64,000 nt of DNA, from contig CAYYYP010000002.1 in assembly GCA_964475985.1 (NCBI GenBank), positions 124,001 to 188,000 of the forward strand. Reading direction: 5' to 3'. Positions within the stretch are counted from its first letter, which is position 1; every line of letters begins with the position of its first letter. The stretch is from CAYYYP01 sp964475985. GTDB taxonomy: Bacteria > Bdellovibrionota > UBA1018 > CAYHWW01. Shown in pieces: positions 8,743-17,192 of the stretch. The notes beneath the pieces are model-generated. The model was given only the letters and a program-made list of their open reading frames with translations, had not been told where the DNA came from and did no database searches. The position numbers and the translations under genes are program-made.

Positions 8743-10185
8743 ATGACAAAATCCTCGCCGCTTGATGTTTCGGAAGCTTGTCAAAAAGCCTTAGATCACT
8801 TTGAAAAAAATAAAGCGCAGCACCTTGAAGACCTGAAGGCTCTAGTGCGCATCCCTAGCATTAGCTTTGCCAATTTTCCGGAAGCGAACGTGAAAAAATC
8901 AGCTGACGCCGTGGCCAGCCAAATGAAAAGCATTGGATTGCAGAATATTCAGATTATTTCACTACCGGCAAAAGGTGACGAAGTGATCCATCCCTACGTT
9001 TACGGGGAGTGGTTGGGTGCTCCCGGAAAACCCACCATACTTTTGTACGCTCATCATGACGTGCAACCCATCGGGGATGAAACGCTCTGGAAGTCTGAGC
9101 CCTTTGAGCCAACCATTCGCGAAGGCCGCATGTACGCTCGTGGATCAGCCGACGATAAAGCTGGGATTTCCGTTCATTTGGCTGCGATTGCATCTTTTCT
9201 AAAAACCAACGGCACCCTGCCGTTGAATGTGAAGGTAATCATCGAAGGTGAAGAGGAGATTGGCTCCACTCACTTGCCAGAATTCGTAACTCAGTACCGT
9301 GAGCTTTTAAAGTGTGATGCCATGGTTCTTACGGATACTATGAATTTTGATACCGGAATTCCTGCACTGACGGTGACTTTGAGGGGGCTGGTTTCCCTTG
9401 ATGTTGAAATGGAAGCTTTAGATCATTCACTTCATTCGGGCCTTTGGGGCGGTCCCATTCCTGACCCCGCCATGGCCTTAAGCAAAGTCTTAGCAAGTCT
9501 TACGGACGATGAAGGAAGGCTTCAGGTCCCTGGGTTTTGGGAGATGGTGAAACCTTTAACTGAAAAAGAAGTTCATGAGTTGTCCGTTTTACCTTTTGAT
9601 GAAAGTGACTTTCGAAAACAAAGTTCCCTTAAGGATGGCATCCCCCTAAGGCCCGGAAAAACTGGATCAGTTGAAGCTTATCGACAGATGTGGCGTGAAC
9701 CAAGTCTTGCCATCAACGCCATGGAAGTTTCTTCGCGCAAACAAGCGGGGAACATCATACCCGCAAAAGCTTGGGCAAGGGTAGGCGTAAGGCTTGTGCC
9801 GAATATGGATGCAGAAAAATGCGTTAATCTTCTGGAGCAAACGATTCGCGAGCGCACCCCGTGGGGAGTGAAAGTGAAATGTCGCAAGGAAGGGGTCGGC
9901 AAACCATGGGCAACGGACCCTCAAGGCAAAGCTTTTGATGCCGCAAGGGAAGCCCTCACTCGCGGATACGGAAAAACGCCAGTTATGATGGGCATGGGTG
10001 GAACAATTCCTTTCGTTGACCCTTTGGCTTCTGCACTTGGAGGCGTTCCTGCACTGCTTATGGGCGTTGAAGATCCGTATACCAATGCTCATTCGGAGAA
10101 CGAAAGTTTACACCTGGGTGACTGGGAAAAGGCCATTAAAAGCGCCATTTACTTTTATGACCTCTACGGGAATATGAAACGATAA
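8743..10185 (+). CDS. M20-family metallopeptidase (dipeptidase)
   Basis: This is a 480-residue cytoplasmic zinc peptidase of the M20 dipeptidase type (CNDP/PepV-like). Metal-ligand motifs are in order: AHHDVQP (about residue 103), ARGSADDKAG (about 132), EGEEEIGS (about 166), a downstream Asp in VLTDTMNFD, and HSENE near the C-terminus. The lid-domain segment LDHSLHSG is also present. It probably hydrolyses dipeptides or related N-acyl amino acids; the exact substrate cannot be read from sequence. It is likely cotranscribed with tatA, 3 bases upstream. I see no signal peptide. Confidence 0.85.
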   Translation: MTKSSPLDVSEACQKALDHFEKNKAQHLEDLKALVRIPSISFANFPEANVKKSADAVASQMKSIGLQNIQIISLPAKGDEVIHPYVYGEWLGAPGKPTILLYAHHDVQPIGDETLWKSEPFEPTIREGRMYARGSADDKAGISVHLAAIASFLKTNGTLPLNVKVIIEGEEEIGSTHLPEFVTQYRELLKCDAMVLTDTMNFDTGIPALTVTLRGLVSLDVEMEALDHSLHSGLWGGPIPDPAMALSKVLASLTDDEGRLQVPGFWEMVKPLTEKEVHELSVLPFDESDFRKQSSLKDGIPLRPGKTGSVEAYRQMWREPSLAINAMEVSSRKQAGNIIPAKAWARVGVRLVPNMDAEKCVNLLEQTIRERTPWGVKVKCRKEGVGKPWATDPQGKAFDAAREALTRGYGKTPVMMGMGGTIPFVDPLASALGGVPALLMGVEDPYTNAHSENESLHLGDWEKAIKSAIYFYDLYGNMKR

Positions 10186-10228
10186 TCTCATTGATCTTAA
10201 CGCGCGCGGTCATGTAGAAAGCGTTGCA

Positions 10229-11092
10229 ATGGCATTTATAAGATCAATAATTTTTATTTTATTTGTATCGTTCCATTTTATTGCGCAGGCCTCTGCCGAA
10301 CCTTTGGTTGAAGTGAGGGTAGCGGTAACGCCAGACTCCGTTCCGGATGCCGTTAGGATTTTTGATTTAGAAAACCCTGATCTGAGGCGCGCAGATGTTT
10401 TTTTTCTGGATACTGCAAACTGGGAATTGACCTCACGGGGCCTTCGGCTTCGCATCGAAGTGCAAGTAGATCCGCTTCACCCTGAGCGCCCAGCTCCGAT
10501 TGCATTAGTGACGGTTGCGGTGACTCACCTCGATCCTCTTTCGCGGGCCTACTTCAGATTGAGAAGGTCAGTCTCAAATCTACTTTTCCGTGGCCCTGAA
10601 GTCACGGGATCAGAGACTTCATTGGATAAGCTCGATACGTCATTTTCTCTATCTTGGACGATTCCTAGAGGAGAGTTTCAAGCAACTCGGTTTGGCCAGC
10701 GGGAGTTAGCGGATCTTTTTACACCTTTGCAAACCGAACTCATCAAGTTCTACCTTGGCGCTGATTTTGGCGGGTTAAGTGACACTTTTGCAGGGTTCAC
10801 CGAAGAGATAGTTATTCACGGCCCCACTGAGGTTACCCAAAGAAAATTGGCATTAGCATATCCTAATCTTCATGGGCTTGGGCTTTCAGGATTAATCGTT
10901 CAACACTGGGAAGGCATCGCAGCTGCGGGGGTCAAAACGAATGTTGAGTTTGCTTTAGTGGTGGGCCAGTCCCAAGCTCAACAAACTAGGACGCAGTTGA
11001 TTGAATGGCTACGCATAGCTAAGCTTTCGGCGGACTTCCAAAAAAGCGGGTTTTTTGCCGCCGTTTTGCGATCCTGCGCCAATCATCTGTAA
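10229..11092 (+). CDS. Exported protein, paralogue of the next gene; weak CYTH-like pattern
   Basis: This is a 287-residue protein with a signal peptide (MAFIRSIIFILFVSFHFIAQASA). The mature part has the pattern VRIFDLENPDLRRADVFFLDT, then LTSRGLRLRIEVQVD, then a beta-strand-like IALVTVAV. Order and spacing resemble the first strands of CYTH/triphosphate-tunnel proteins (YxDT, LxxxGxxLRIR). The N-terminal ExExK signature of active CYTH enzymes is not intact. The following gene repeats the same layout (VRIF.LNDP, YYFDT, LLLSGQGMLLRARI). Both also share a middle FSLSW/FSISRNVPR-type segment and a C-terminal Cys. Function unknown; the CYTH link is a guess from pattern. Confidence 0.55.
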   Translation: MAFIRSIIFILFVSFHFIAQASAEPLVEVRVAVTPDSVPDAVRIFDLENPDLRRADVFFLDTANWELTSRGLRLRIEVQVDPLHPERPAPIALVTVAVTHLDPLSRAYFRLRRSVSNLLFRGPEVTGSETSLDKLDTSFSLSWTIPRGEFQATRFGQRELADLFTPLQTELIKFYLGADFGGLSDTFAGFTEEIVIHGPTEVTQRKLALAYPNLHGLGLSGLIVQHWEGIAAAGVKTNVEFALVVGQSQAQQTRTQLIEWLRIAKLSADFQKSGFFAAVLRSCANHL

Positions 11093-11155
11093 ATAAAAGT
11101 TGTTCAGTTCATATCAGTAAGAAAATGTTGAACGCAACGCCGTGCATCATGTAGG

Positions 11156-12070
11156 GTGGCATTTATGGCAACGTTTATTCGTGCGGTAGGGTTGGTTGTG
11201 TTTTTATACTTGTGCGGCGCTCAAAGTTTTTTAGCGCGGGCGGATGACGATACCGGAAGCATTTTAGGGGCCGATGAGGAATACGCCGAGGTCCATATTC
11301 CACTAGCTTGGAGCTCAACTCTCTCGGCCGTGCGCATCTTTCATCTGAACGATCCTATGCTGCGACAACACGATCTATACTATTTTGATACGAAAGACCT
11401 TTTGCTCAGCGGCCAAGGCATGCTTTTGCGGGCGAGAATTCATGTGGACCCGTCTTATCCAGACTCTCCTCGGGCGATTGCCACAATTACGGTAAAAGTT
11501 CGGCCGTCTCCCGAAGCTGGTCTGCGTTACTATTTTAAAGCGGCAAATCTAGCGAATCGGGTCATCTTCAGGCCGGCACACTTCATTGCGATGGAACTAG
11601 ATGATTTTCCATTACAGATGGCTTCGTCCTTTTCCATTTCACGCAACGTACCAAGGGCGGAAGTGATTTCAACAACCCTTGGCCAAAATCAGGTGGCGAA
11701 TCTTTTCTCCCTCTTGCAGAAGGAACTCATTGCCAGAAACCTTAATGCCTTACGAATGTCACCAGCGGCGCTCGCTAAGGAATTAAGGATTCTAGGTCCC
11801 ATTGCGACTTCGGAAAGAAGTATCCCATATGCCGAATTCATGGGAGGGGGGCCAAGTCGAAAAGTGATCACAGTGCGTCACTGGTTCCCGCCGGGAGGTG
11901 AAGATTCGGCGCGGGTAGAGATAATCGTAAAGGCGCCGAGATCCAGGGCAAATCAGGAGCGCAGCAGTATAGTTAGCGCTCTGCGAAGCCGCGGACTTCA
12001 CACCGATACCTTGGCCGGAGGTCTGCTGAGTCCAACTCTAGAGGACTGCGTAAGACACCTAGCAAGGTAG
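11156..12070 (+). CDS. Exported protein, paralogue of the preceding gene; weak CYTH-like pattern
   Basis: This is a 304-residue exported protein with signal peptide ending near LARA. The start is GTG at 11156 or ATG at 11165; both begin the same signal sequence. It shares with its neighbour the order VRIFHLNDPMLRQHDLYYFDT, LLLSGQGMLLRARIHVDP, AIATITVKV, SSFSISRNVPRAEV, LGQNQVANLF and a C-terminal Cys followed by HLAR. The two genes are separated by 63 bases and look like a tandem duplication with strong divergence. The strand pattern suggests a beta-rich periplasmic domain. No enzyme activity can be claimed. Confidence 0.55.
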   Translation: MAFMATFIRAVGLVVFLYLCGAQSFLARADDDTGSILGADEEYAEVHIPLAWSSTLSAVRIFHLNDPMLRQHDLYYFDTKDLLLSGQGMLLRARIHVDPSYPDSPRAIATITVKVRPSPEAGLRYYFKAANLANRVIFRPAHFIAMELDDFPLQMASSFSISRNVPRAEVISTTLGQNQVANLFSLLQKELIARNLNALRMSPAALAKELRILGPIATSERSIPYAEFMGGGPSRKVITVRHWFPPGGEDSARVEIIVKAPRSRANQERSSIVSALRSRGLHTDTLAGGLLSPTLEDCVRHLAR

Positions 12071-12130
12071 GTGTGCAGCTTCATTGCGGTTGGTCACTAC
12101 CCAGCAGTTGGCCTCCGGAAGTTTTGTGCT

Positions 12131-12418
12131 TTAAGCGGCGTCTTCTAAATCTTGCTGCCACAATTCATAAAGCGTGCGGCCAGCTTCGGTTCGCAACCAT
12201 CGGCTCGCGTGATCGGGCGGGTCTTGGGCCAAGAATTTTTGGGCCGCCGCGTGAACGGTCATGGTTTCTTTTGCGACCATGAGTTTGTATTCGCCATTTG
12301 GCTGTTTGGTCACCACGCCAAATTGATTTGGATCGGAGACAAAACAAAGTTTATCCCCTTCTTTGACCAAGTGGTGATGGACTAGTGCAGTAAGATCAAA
12401 CTTATTTCGTTTAGACAT
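12131..12418 (-). CDS. Small RAMA/DUF4357-like domain protein
   Basis: This is a 95-residue cytoplasmic protein. LVHHHLVKEGDKL, a short strand pair around GEYKLMV, a helix VHAAAQKFL, then WLRTEAGRTLYELWQ. This order (L..GL...G..L, strand, S.AA helix, W....G..L.ELR) resembles the RAMA domain associated with restriction-modification and chromatin proteins, here as a stand-alone unit. A good RBS (aaggagc) lies 8 bases before the ATG, and a promoter candidate lies just upstream. It converges on the preceding plus-strand gene. A DNA-binding or modification-reader role is inference. Confidence 0.6.
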   Translation of the reverse strand: MSKRNKFDLTALVHHHLVKEGDKLCFVSDPNQFGVVTKQPNGEYKLMVAKETMTVHAAAQKFLAQDPPDHASRWLRTEAGRTLYELWQQDLEDAA

Positions 12419-12439
12419 AGTTGATGCTCCTTATGGTCT

Positions 12440-12468
12440 AGTATAAATTTTTCTAGTTTGAATTGTAA
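12440..12468 (-). promoter_or_regulatory. Sigma-70-like promoter candidate for the RAMA-like gene
   Basis: On the minus strand a -10 TATACT (12440-12445) and a weaker -35 TTACAA (12463-12468) are separated by exactly 17 bases. They lie about 22 bases before the gene's ATG. The element overlaps the 3' end of the neighbouring small exported gene. Confidence 0.4.
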
Positions 12469-12839
12469 GTCGGCTCATCGAGATACTGATGTGCCGAACT
12501 CAGAATACTCAAACGGGAAGGCGTTCCGTGCCGATTCAGGCGAAAATTTGCCGAGGAGTAGGCTTTAAAACCGGAGTATGCTTGGTAGGGGTCGGAATTT
12601 GCCTGCTCTAAAATCACGGCCACACTTCCCGTTTCGCGCAAGAAAAAAGCACCCATGGGAGTGGCAAGACTGCGCAGGGAAGCAGGCGCCCGGTTTCCGG
12701 CATTTAGGCTTGGTGATTGGCTAACCGTGGTGCGTGGATCGGACCGTCTGGCCCAGGCCGTGGTGAAAGCAAGAATGCCCACTAAAACACAGGTCATTAT
12801 GAAATTGCTTTTCCACAAACGGCTCATAGAATTATCCAT
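12453..12839 (-). CDS. Small exported protein, unknown
   Basis: This is a 128-residue protein with an N-terminal signal sequence (FIMTCVLVGILAFTTAWA) and a mature part of about 95 residues rich in Ser, Ala and Arg. Segments such as MGAFFLRETGSVAVILEQ and YQAYSGFKAYSSANF look like paired strands. No family is recognised. The in-frame ATG at 12827 is an equally good start. It lies downstream of the Kelch-type gene on the same strand, with 65 bases between. Confidence 0.45.
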   Translation of the reverse strand: MDNSMSRLWKSNFIMTCVLVGILAFTTAWARRSDPRTTVSQSPSLNAGNRAPASLRSLATPMGAFFLRETGSVAVILEQANSDPYQAYSGFKAYSSANFRLNRHGTPSRLSILSSAHQYLDEPTYNSN

Positions 12840-12904
12840 AGAAAAAGTTTATGGCACTGGGCGCTATTTTGGGCAGTGCGTATTTTTGACGCACCAGGTT
12901 TTTT

Positions 12905-15900
12905 TTAGAATTTTGACAGCGTCATCTCGAAAAACTTAACAGTTCCCCGTAACCGCTCAATCTTTATGAGGTCGATTCGGGCGTCCGTGGGCAGGGGAAC
13001 AAGGATCTGTTTTTCCGTGGGCTGGCCCGTGCCGCTTCCCGCTAAATCAAAGTCATAGGAAATCGTGGGGGTGCCGGGTGGTTGATAGGAACGAAACCTT
13101 GGTTGATGCTGAGACAAAATATTCGTGATGCTGGAATATGGATTTGCCATAAGGGTCACACGGATTATGGCGTTGTCGTTAGAGGAAGCAACGTCGCGGT
13201 CATCGTTAGTGTTGGCGCCGTAGGTTCCGCTGAAATTGTAGCCAGGAAGTTTGGTTCCGTTTTTTTGGTCAACGCCCGCGGAAGTAGTGGTGCCTGCGGC
13301 AAACGGTAAAGTTTTTAAATTGATGAGTAGGTTCTCGTTGGTGGAAAAATTTTGGCGATCAAGATCGATGTAAATGGCGCCCACTTGCTCTTTGCTAGTG
13401 GATTGACTTCCGACAAAAGGACCTTGGTTTGAGCAGGCGGCATCGGACACCGTGTAGTAATGATCTCCGTAATGATTGTAATCGCCAGGCGCGCGCTGGG
13501 CGTAAACGCCCTTCATGAGCATGCCTTGGGATGGATAATTATTGGAAACATGCGAGGGACTTAGGCTGTACGCTGCGATGGTGTCGTTATCAAGCCTTCG
13601 CCAACTTCCGCTGGATCCACAACCTACTTCGGAGGCACTACTATAATAGGATCTGGTGCAGCCTGCGATACTTGGTGGAGTAAATTCCCAGAAATCATTT
13701 AAGAAACGGCAAGCCCCGGCAGCCGAACAAGTCTTTCCGCCAAAAAGATAAAATTTTCCGTGGGCCTTGTCGTACCAGAAGGCAGCTCCGGCCCGCGCGT
13801 CCGGTTGAGTTTCCAGGGTTGCGTCGGAATTGGTGGAGTAGGAATCACTTGTGAGTTTAATCCACGTGCCGTGGGTTTGGGATCTAAAATCTTGGGTTGA
13901 CGCCGTAGTTTGCGGCAACGGTTGGCCCAAATACGCCGGTTCAAAACCAACTAAATCAGGTCTATTTATAGTGAATTGATTGGTTTCGCCACTAAACGCA
14001 TTCATAAGTGCGCTCTCGCGAATTTCTGGAGGAAGGTAAACCCAAGTATCATTCAGAAGGGATTCGCGGGTCGTGCAATTTGAAAGCGGGTCAAAGGAAA
14101 GTGGTGAGAGGCCTAAAGTCACGCCGCCAACCGTTGCGGGAGTTCCATTGGCAAGGCCAGTGCCGCCCACCGAATCGTAGGCCGGGGCTTTTGTGCAACC
14201 ACCAAAAAGCAGAACCACACCTTGGCGTTCATCGAAGGCCATGGCGTGCTCTAAACGAGAGGCTGGTTGAACGTAGGTTTGAGCCGTGCCGCCGTCATCT
14301 TCCGTCGTTAGCGTTGCAAGTGTTGCAGTTACGGGTTGCGCAAACTGCATGCAGCCACCAGCCGGGAATACTTCGGTTGAAGTTTCAAAATTTAAATCAT
14401 CCGCCGTGTAGGTTGAAAAATCGGGGATGTGCGCACGTATGCCAATACCTTGAGCTACGCCATAAAGTGAAGTTGTTGATAAAAGGCCAGGTAAACTTTG
14501 GGCGCTGCCGGCGCGGGGATTTGTGGAGGTGCGGCATGCAAGGGTAGGGCGTTTGCCGAGGCCTGGCGGGTCAAAAATCCACATTTCATTGGTGGCGGTA
14601 ATTTCGGTTTGTGCCGAAACGGTACCTGCGTAATTTTTGTCGTTGAGGCTACCGGTGTTAGTAGGCGTGCCCGTAATGTTGGTTATGAGTCCGCCGAAAA
14701 CGTACACGCGGTCTAGTCTTGAATCATAGACGGCGCGGTGAAATGCGCGCGCCGGAAAAACTCCCGATCCGTTGGTGCGGGAAAATCTTGATGTGTGATA
14801 CCAGCTGCTGGCGGTAGATCCTGGAAGTTTTCCCGTGAGACTTAAGTCTACGGCTGGCATGATCGTAACCCCACCCGTTGCACTGTTGTGGGAGAGCCAT
14901 TCCCAACTCATTTTATCGCGTGCTGCAAGGGGTTCTGAACCATCATGATTGCTTAATCGGTGAGGTAGGAGAGCAGCGACTGCGCTGCTTAACGTAAAGG
15001 CCGAAGTAAATCCGCCGATGCTTAAGAAGTAATCTGAGTCTTCCCAGCCGCTCACGTCGTCGGTGGCCGAAGCGGCCGCATTTCTTACTAAACAATTATT
15101 ATCGGTAGTGGTGCAGTTAGCGCCGGTCATATCGATGTAGCGTCTCGCTAACGACGGTGTTCTACGAGGAATGTAGGTGAAACTGTGGCCACCGCGGGCC
15201 GAAGGTTGCGTAAGCACTCCACCGCTTTCGCGAAGCCCTGCGGCCGAGGCCTTGTGGTTACGCGGCACCGCATCAATCGGCGCGTAGATATTAGTATCAT
15301 CATCGGTGTCCGTCACGTTTAAGTTTTGAATTCCAATGAGGCTTGGGTCGTCATTACTTTCAGGAACGGCGCCTTGGGTAAGTCGCATTAACGCGGAATA
15401 CAAAGTTGCGAGGCCGTTTCGAAAACGAACTCCTCCATAACCCATAAGCCAATTGTGAATGTGGTCAAAATCCCAGCCGCCGAAAATTGAATTCTCAGTA
15501 CCTGAGTAGCTAGGAATGAGCAGGGATGATCTTTGAAAACGTGCCGCACTGAAAGGAGTTGCCGCGTTGGTAGTATCGTCCATGGTTACGGACCAGATGG
15601 TTCTACTCACATGACCGTTCGCGTTCGTGCACCCTTTACCGGTGGTTGTGCTTTCGCAATTATAGCCGCCTAGAATGTAAGCCTTGCTTCGCGCGCCAGT
15701 AGTTTGTTGAAAATCATCAAAGGCTGCGCAGTTAGAAGGCTGGGGAGTAGAGCTGCAGTAACTTGGCGCTGTGGTGGGATCAAGACAAGCGGGATCAAGG
15801 GAAGTGCCGGTAATTCCGTAGGAACAGTAGAGCGCATCACTTGCGCCAAAGGGGGCGTTGGCATTGGTGAGCTCAAGACTTACATTCTTAAGCCAAGTGG

Positions 15901-16132
15901 GCCGAATGCCTTGAGGAAGCGCGCGATCAAGCTGGGGGTCAAAATAAGTGGAGGCATCTCCTGAGCAGCCTTGGGAACTGATGCGATCATTGGAATAGAA
16001 ATATTTTTTTGAAAAAACCACTTTGATGGAATTTGAGTTTTGGTAACTGCTGTAGTCGTTGCTACCGTTCGCTAGCTGCGAAAGCAAAAGAACGGCAAAT
16101 ATAAATTTTTTAAATTTATATCGGCTTCGCAT
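12905..16132 (-). CDS. Large exported Kelch-repeat-like protein
   Basis: This is a 1075-residue protein with signal peptide (KFIFAVLLLSQLANG). Its Ser/Thr/Asn-rich beta-type sequence has several Kelch-like strands ending in a double Gly: RVYVFGG (about 475), GVVLLFGG (about 642), KFYLFGG (about 795), plus SYFLSIGG and AYILGG earlier. These suggest one or more beta-propellers for extracellular or surface binding. Paired Cys residues fit export. The last roughly 155 residues (from about 918) match the C-terminal domain of the lipoprotein encoded just upstream, for example IERLRGTVKFFEMTL against IDRLKGGAAFYSITF. The start ATG overlaps the lipoprotein stop by one base (TAATG), indicating translational coupling. 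The ligand is unknown. Confidence 0.7.
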   Translation of the reverse strand: MRSRYKFKKFIFAVLLLSQLANGSNDYSSYQNSNSIKVVFSKKYFYSNDRISSQGCSGDASTYFDPQLDRALPQGIRPTWLKNVSLELTNANAPFGASDALYCSYGITGTSLDPACLDPTTAPSYCSSTPQPSNCAAFDDFQQTTGARSKAYILGGYNCESTTTGKGCTNANGHVSRTIWSVTMDDTTNAATPFSAARFQRSSLLIPSYSGTENSIFGGWDFDHIHNWLMGYGGVRFRNGLATLYSALMRLTQGAVPESNDDPSLIGIQNLNVTDTDDDTNIYAPIDAVPRNHKASAAGLRESGGVLTQPSARGGHSFTYIPRRTPSLARRYIDMTGANCTTTDNNCLVRNAAASATDDVSGWEDSDYFLSIGGFTSAFTLSSAVAALLPHRLSNHDGSEPLAARDKMSWEWLSHNSATGGVTIMPAVDLSLTGKLPGSTASSWYHTSRFSRTNGSGVFPARAFHRAVYDSRLDRVYVFGGLITNITGTPTNTGSLNDKNYAGTVSAQTEITATNEMWIFDPPGLGKRPTLACRTSTNPRAGSAQSLPGLLSTTSLYGVAQGIGIRAHIPDFSTYTADDLNFETSTEVFPAGGCMQFAQPVTATLATLTTEDDGGTAQTYVQPASRLEHAMAFDERQGVVLLFGGCTKAPAYDSVGGTGLANGTPATVGGVTLGLSPLSFDPLSNCTTRESLLNDTWVYLPPEIRESALMNAFSGETNQFTINRPDLVGFEPAYLGQPLPQTTASTQDFRSQTHGTWIKLTSDSYSTNSDATLETQPDARAGAAFWYDKAHGKFYLFGGKTCSAAGACRFLNDFWEFTPPSIAGCTRSYYSSASEVGCGSSGSWRRLDNDTIAAYSLSPSHVSNNYPSQGMLMKGVYAQRAPGDYNHYGDHYYTVSDAACSNQGPFVGSQSTSKEQVGAIYIDLDRQNFSTNENLLINLKTLPFAAGTTTSAGVDQKNGTKLPGYNFSGTYGANTNDDRDVASSNDNAIIRVTLMANPYSSITNILSQHQPRFRSYQPPGTPTISYDFDLAGSGTGQPTEKQILVPLPTDARIDLIKIERLRGTVKFFEMTLSKF

Positions 16133-17106
16133 TAAGGAATCCTCACAAAAGTAATACTGTAAAATGCAGCGCCACCCTTAAGGCGATCAATCGAAACTGT
16201 AGTAATGGTAGGATCCGCGTGAAGGGGTAGCAACACCATTTCAGAAAGTAGGTCCATAGCTTTTGCCGAAGGCATAAGCATAAAAAATGGCCTTGCCGCA
16301 GCGCCTAGGCTAGTGCGCATAGAAACGGTGAAGACCGCGTTACTGCAAGCAGTTGCATCAAACACCCCGCCAACGATACAACTCGAAGGAACGATCGCAG
16401 TGTTTGGCGTGTTCAAAGGTTTCGCGCGGATGATTACTTGGAGCTTATCCGTAGAAAGCATATTGGATCTTATGAACTTAAAATACATTCCAAGTTTTGC
16501 TCGTTCACCGGCGGTGGCACCGGCGCACTGATCCATATCTGCGGCAGGGGTTCCGTCATTTAAGCTTGGTGCGTTTGTGACCAAACCGTCGATGGTAAAA
16601 TTGCCGGAAGTTTCTGGATTGTTGTCATCAAAGTTATCAAAGTAGCTGCAAGGTGTACGATACCTCGCGGACGTGGCGCTGGAAGTTGCATAGGTTCCGC
16701 CGCCTGGGTACGAAGTTGAAGTGGAAGTAATAAAAACTCCAGAGCCAGAAGTACTGGTATCAAACCACCAGCTTGGGTAGGTGGTGGGATTGATTTGGTT
16801 ACCGGATAAATCATAGAATCTGCGGGCTGGCGCAAAGGTTCCGCCCGTTACTGGGGGGGTGACATTATCAAAGCTTCCTCCACTTCCTGAGGACAGGATG
16901 ATTTGCACAGCATTGGGGCCCTGCACCGAAGTGGTTTGGGTAGTGCCGGTACTGGTGTTCGTAAGGCCCGTCCCACTGGTGCTTGCCGTACTTTTAGCGC
17001 CCGTGTTGCTCACTTGGGAATTGCAGGCCGAAAGGATGAGGCAAGTCAGCGGAAGCAGTGCGCCAAGTTTTGATCGCAGTTTTGTTTGGTATTTAAAAAA
17101 GCCCAT
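16132..17106 (-). CDS. Lipoprotein sharing a C-terminal domain with the Kelch-like protein
   Basis: This is a 324-residue protein with a lipoprotein signal (LPLTCLILSAC, lipobox LSAC, acylated Cys about residue 28). A Ser/Thr/Gly-rich linker follows, as expected for a surface-tethered protein. Residues about 205-324 resemble the C-terminus of the adjacent 1075-residue protein: MYFKFIRSNMLSTDKLQVII against IYIDLDRQNFSTNENLLINL, NAVFTVSM against NAIIRVTL, and the closing IDRLKGGAAFYSITF. The two genes are coupled by a one-base stop/start overlap, so they probably work together. Function unknown. Confidence 0.65.
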   Translation of the reverse strand: MGFFKYQTKLRSKLGALLPLTCLILSACNSQVSNTGAKSTASTSGTGLTNTSTGTTQTTSVQGPNAVQIILSSGSGGSFDNVTPPVTGGTFAPARRFYDLSGNQINPTTYPSWWFDTSTSGSGVFITSTSTSYPGGGTYATSSATSARYRTPCSYFDNFDDNNPETSGNFTIDGLVTNAPSLNDGTPAADMDQCAGATAGERAKLGMYFKFIRSNMLSTDKLQVIIRAKPLNTPNTAIVPSSCIVGGVFDATACSNAVFTVSMRTSLGAAARPFFMLMPSAKAMDLLSEMVLLPLHADPTITTVSIDRLKGGAAFYSITFVRIP

Positions 17107-17145
17107 TTCAAGGCTTTCTTCGGATGGCGAAGCCGTTCCTTAGAG

Positions 17146-17189
17146 TAGGCAGGTTTTACCGAACAGCCCATTGGTAAAAATCTAGCCTA
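17146..17189 (-). terminator. Hairpin after the 353-residue membrane-anchored gene, possible terminator
   Basis: TAGGC and GGTTTTACC pair with GGTAAAA and GCCTA around a 12-base loop with a small internal loop. It lies 4 bases past the stop of the minus-strand gene ending at 17193 and before the lipoprotein gene. No clear U-tract follows, so it may be a weak terminator or a leader structure. Confidence 0.3.
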
Positions 17190-17192
17190 ACG

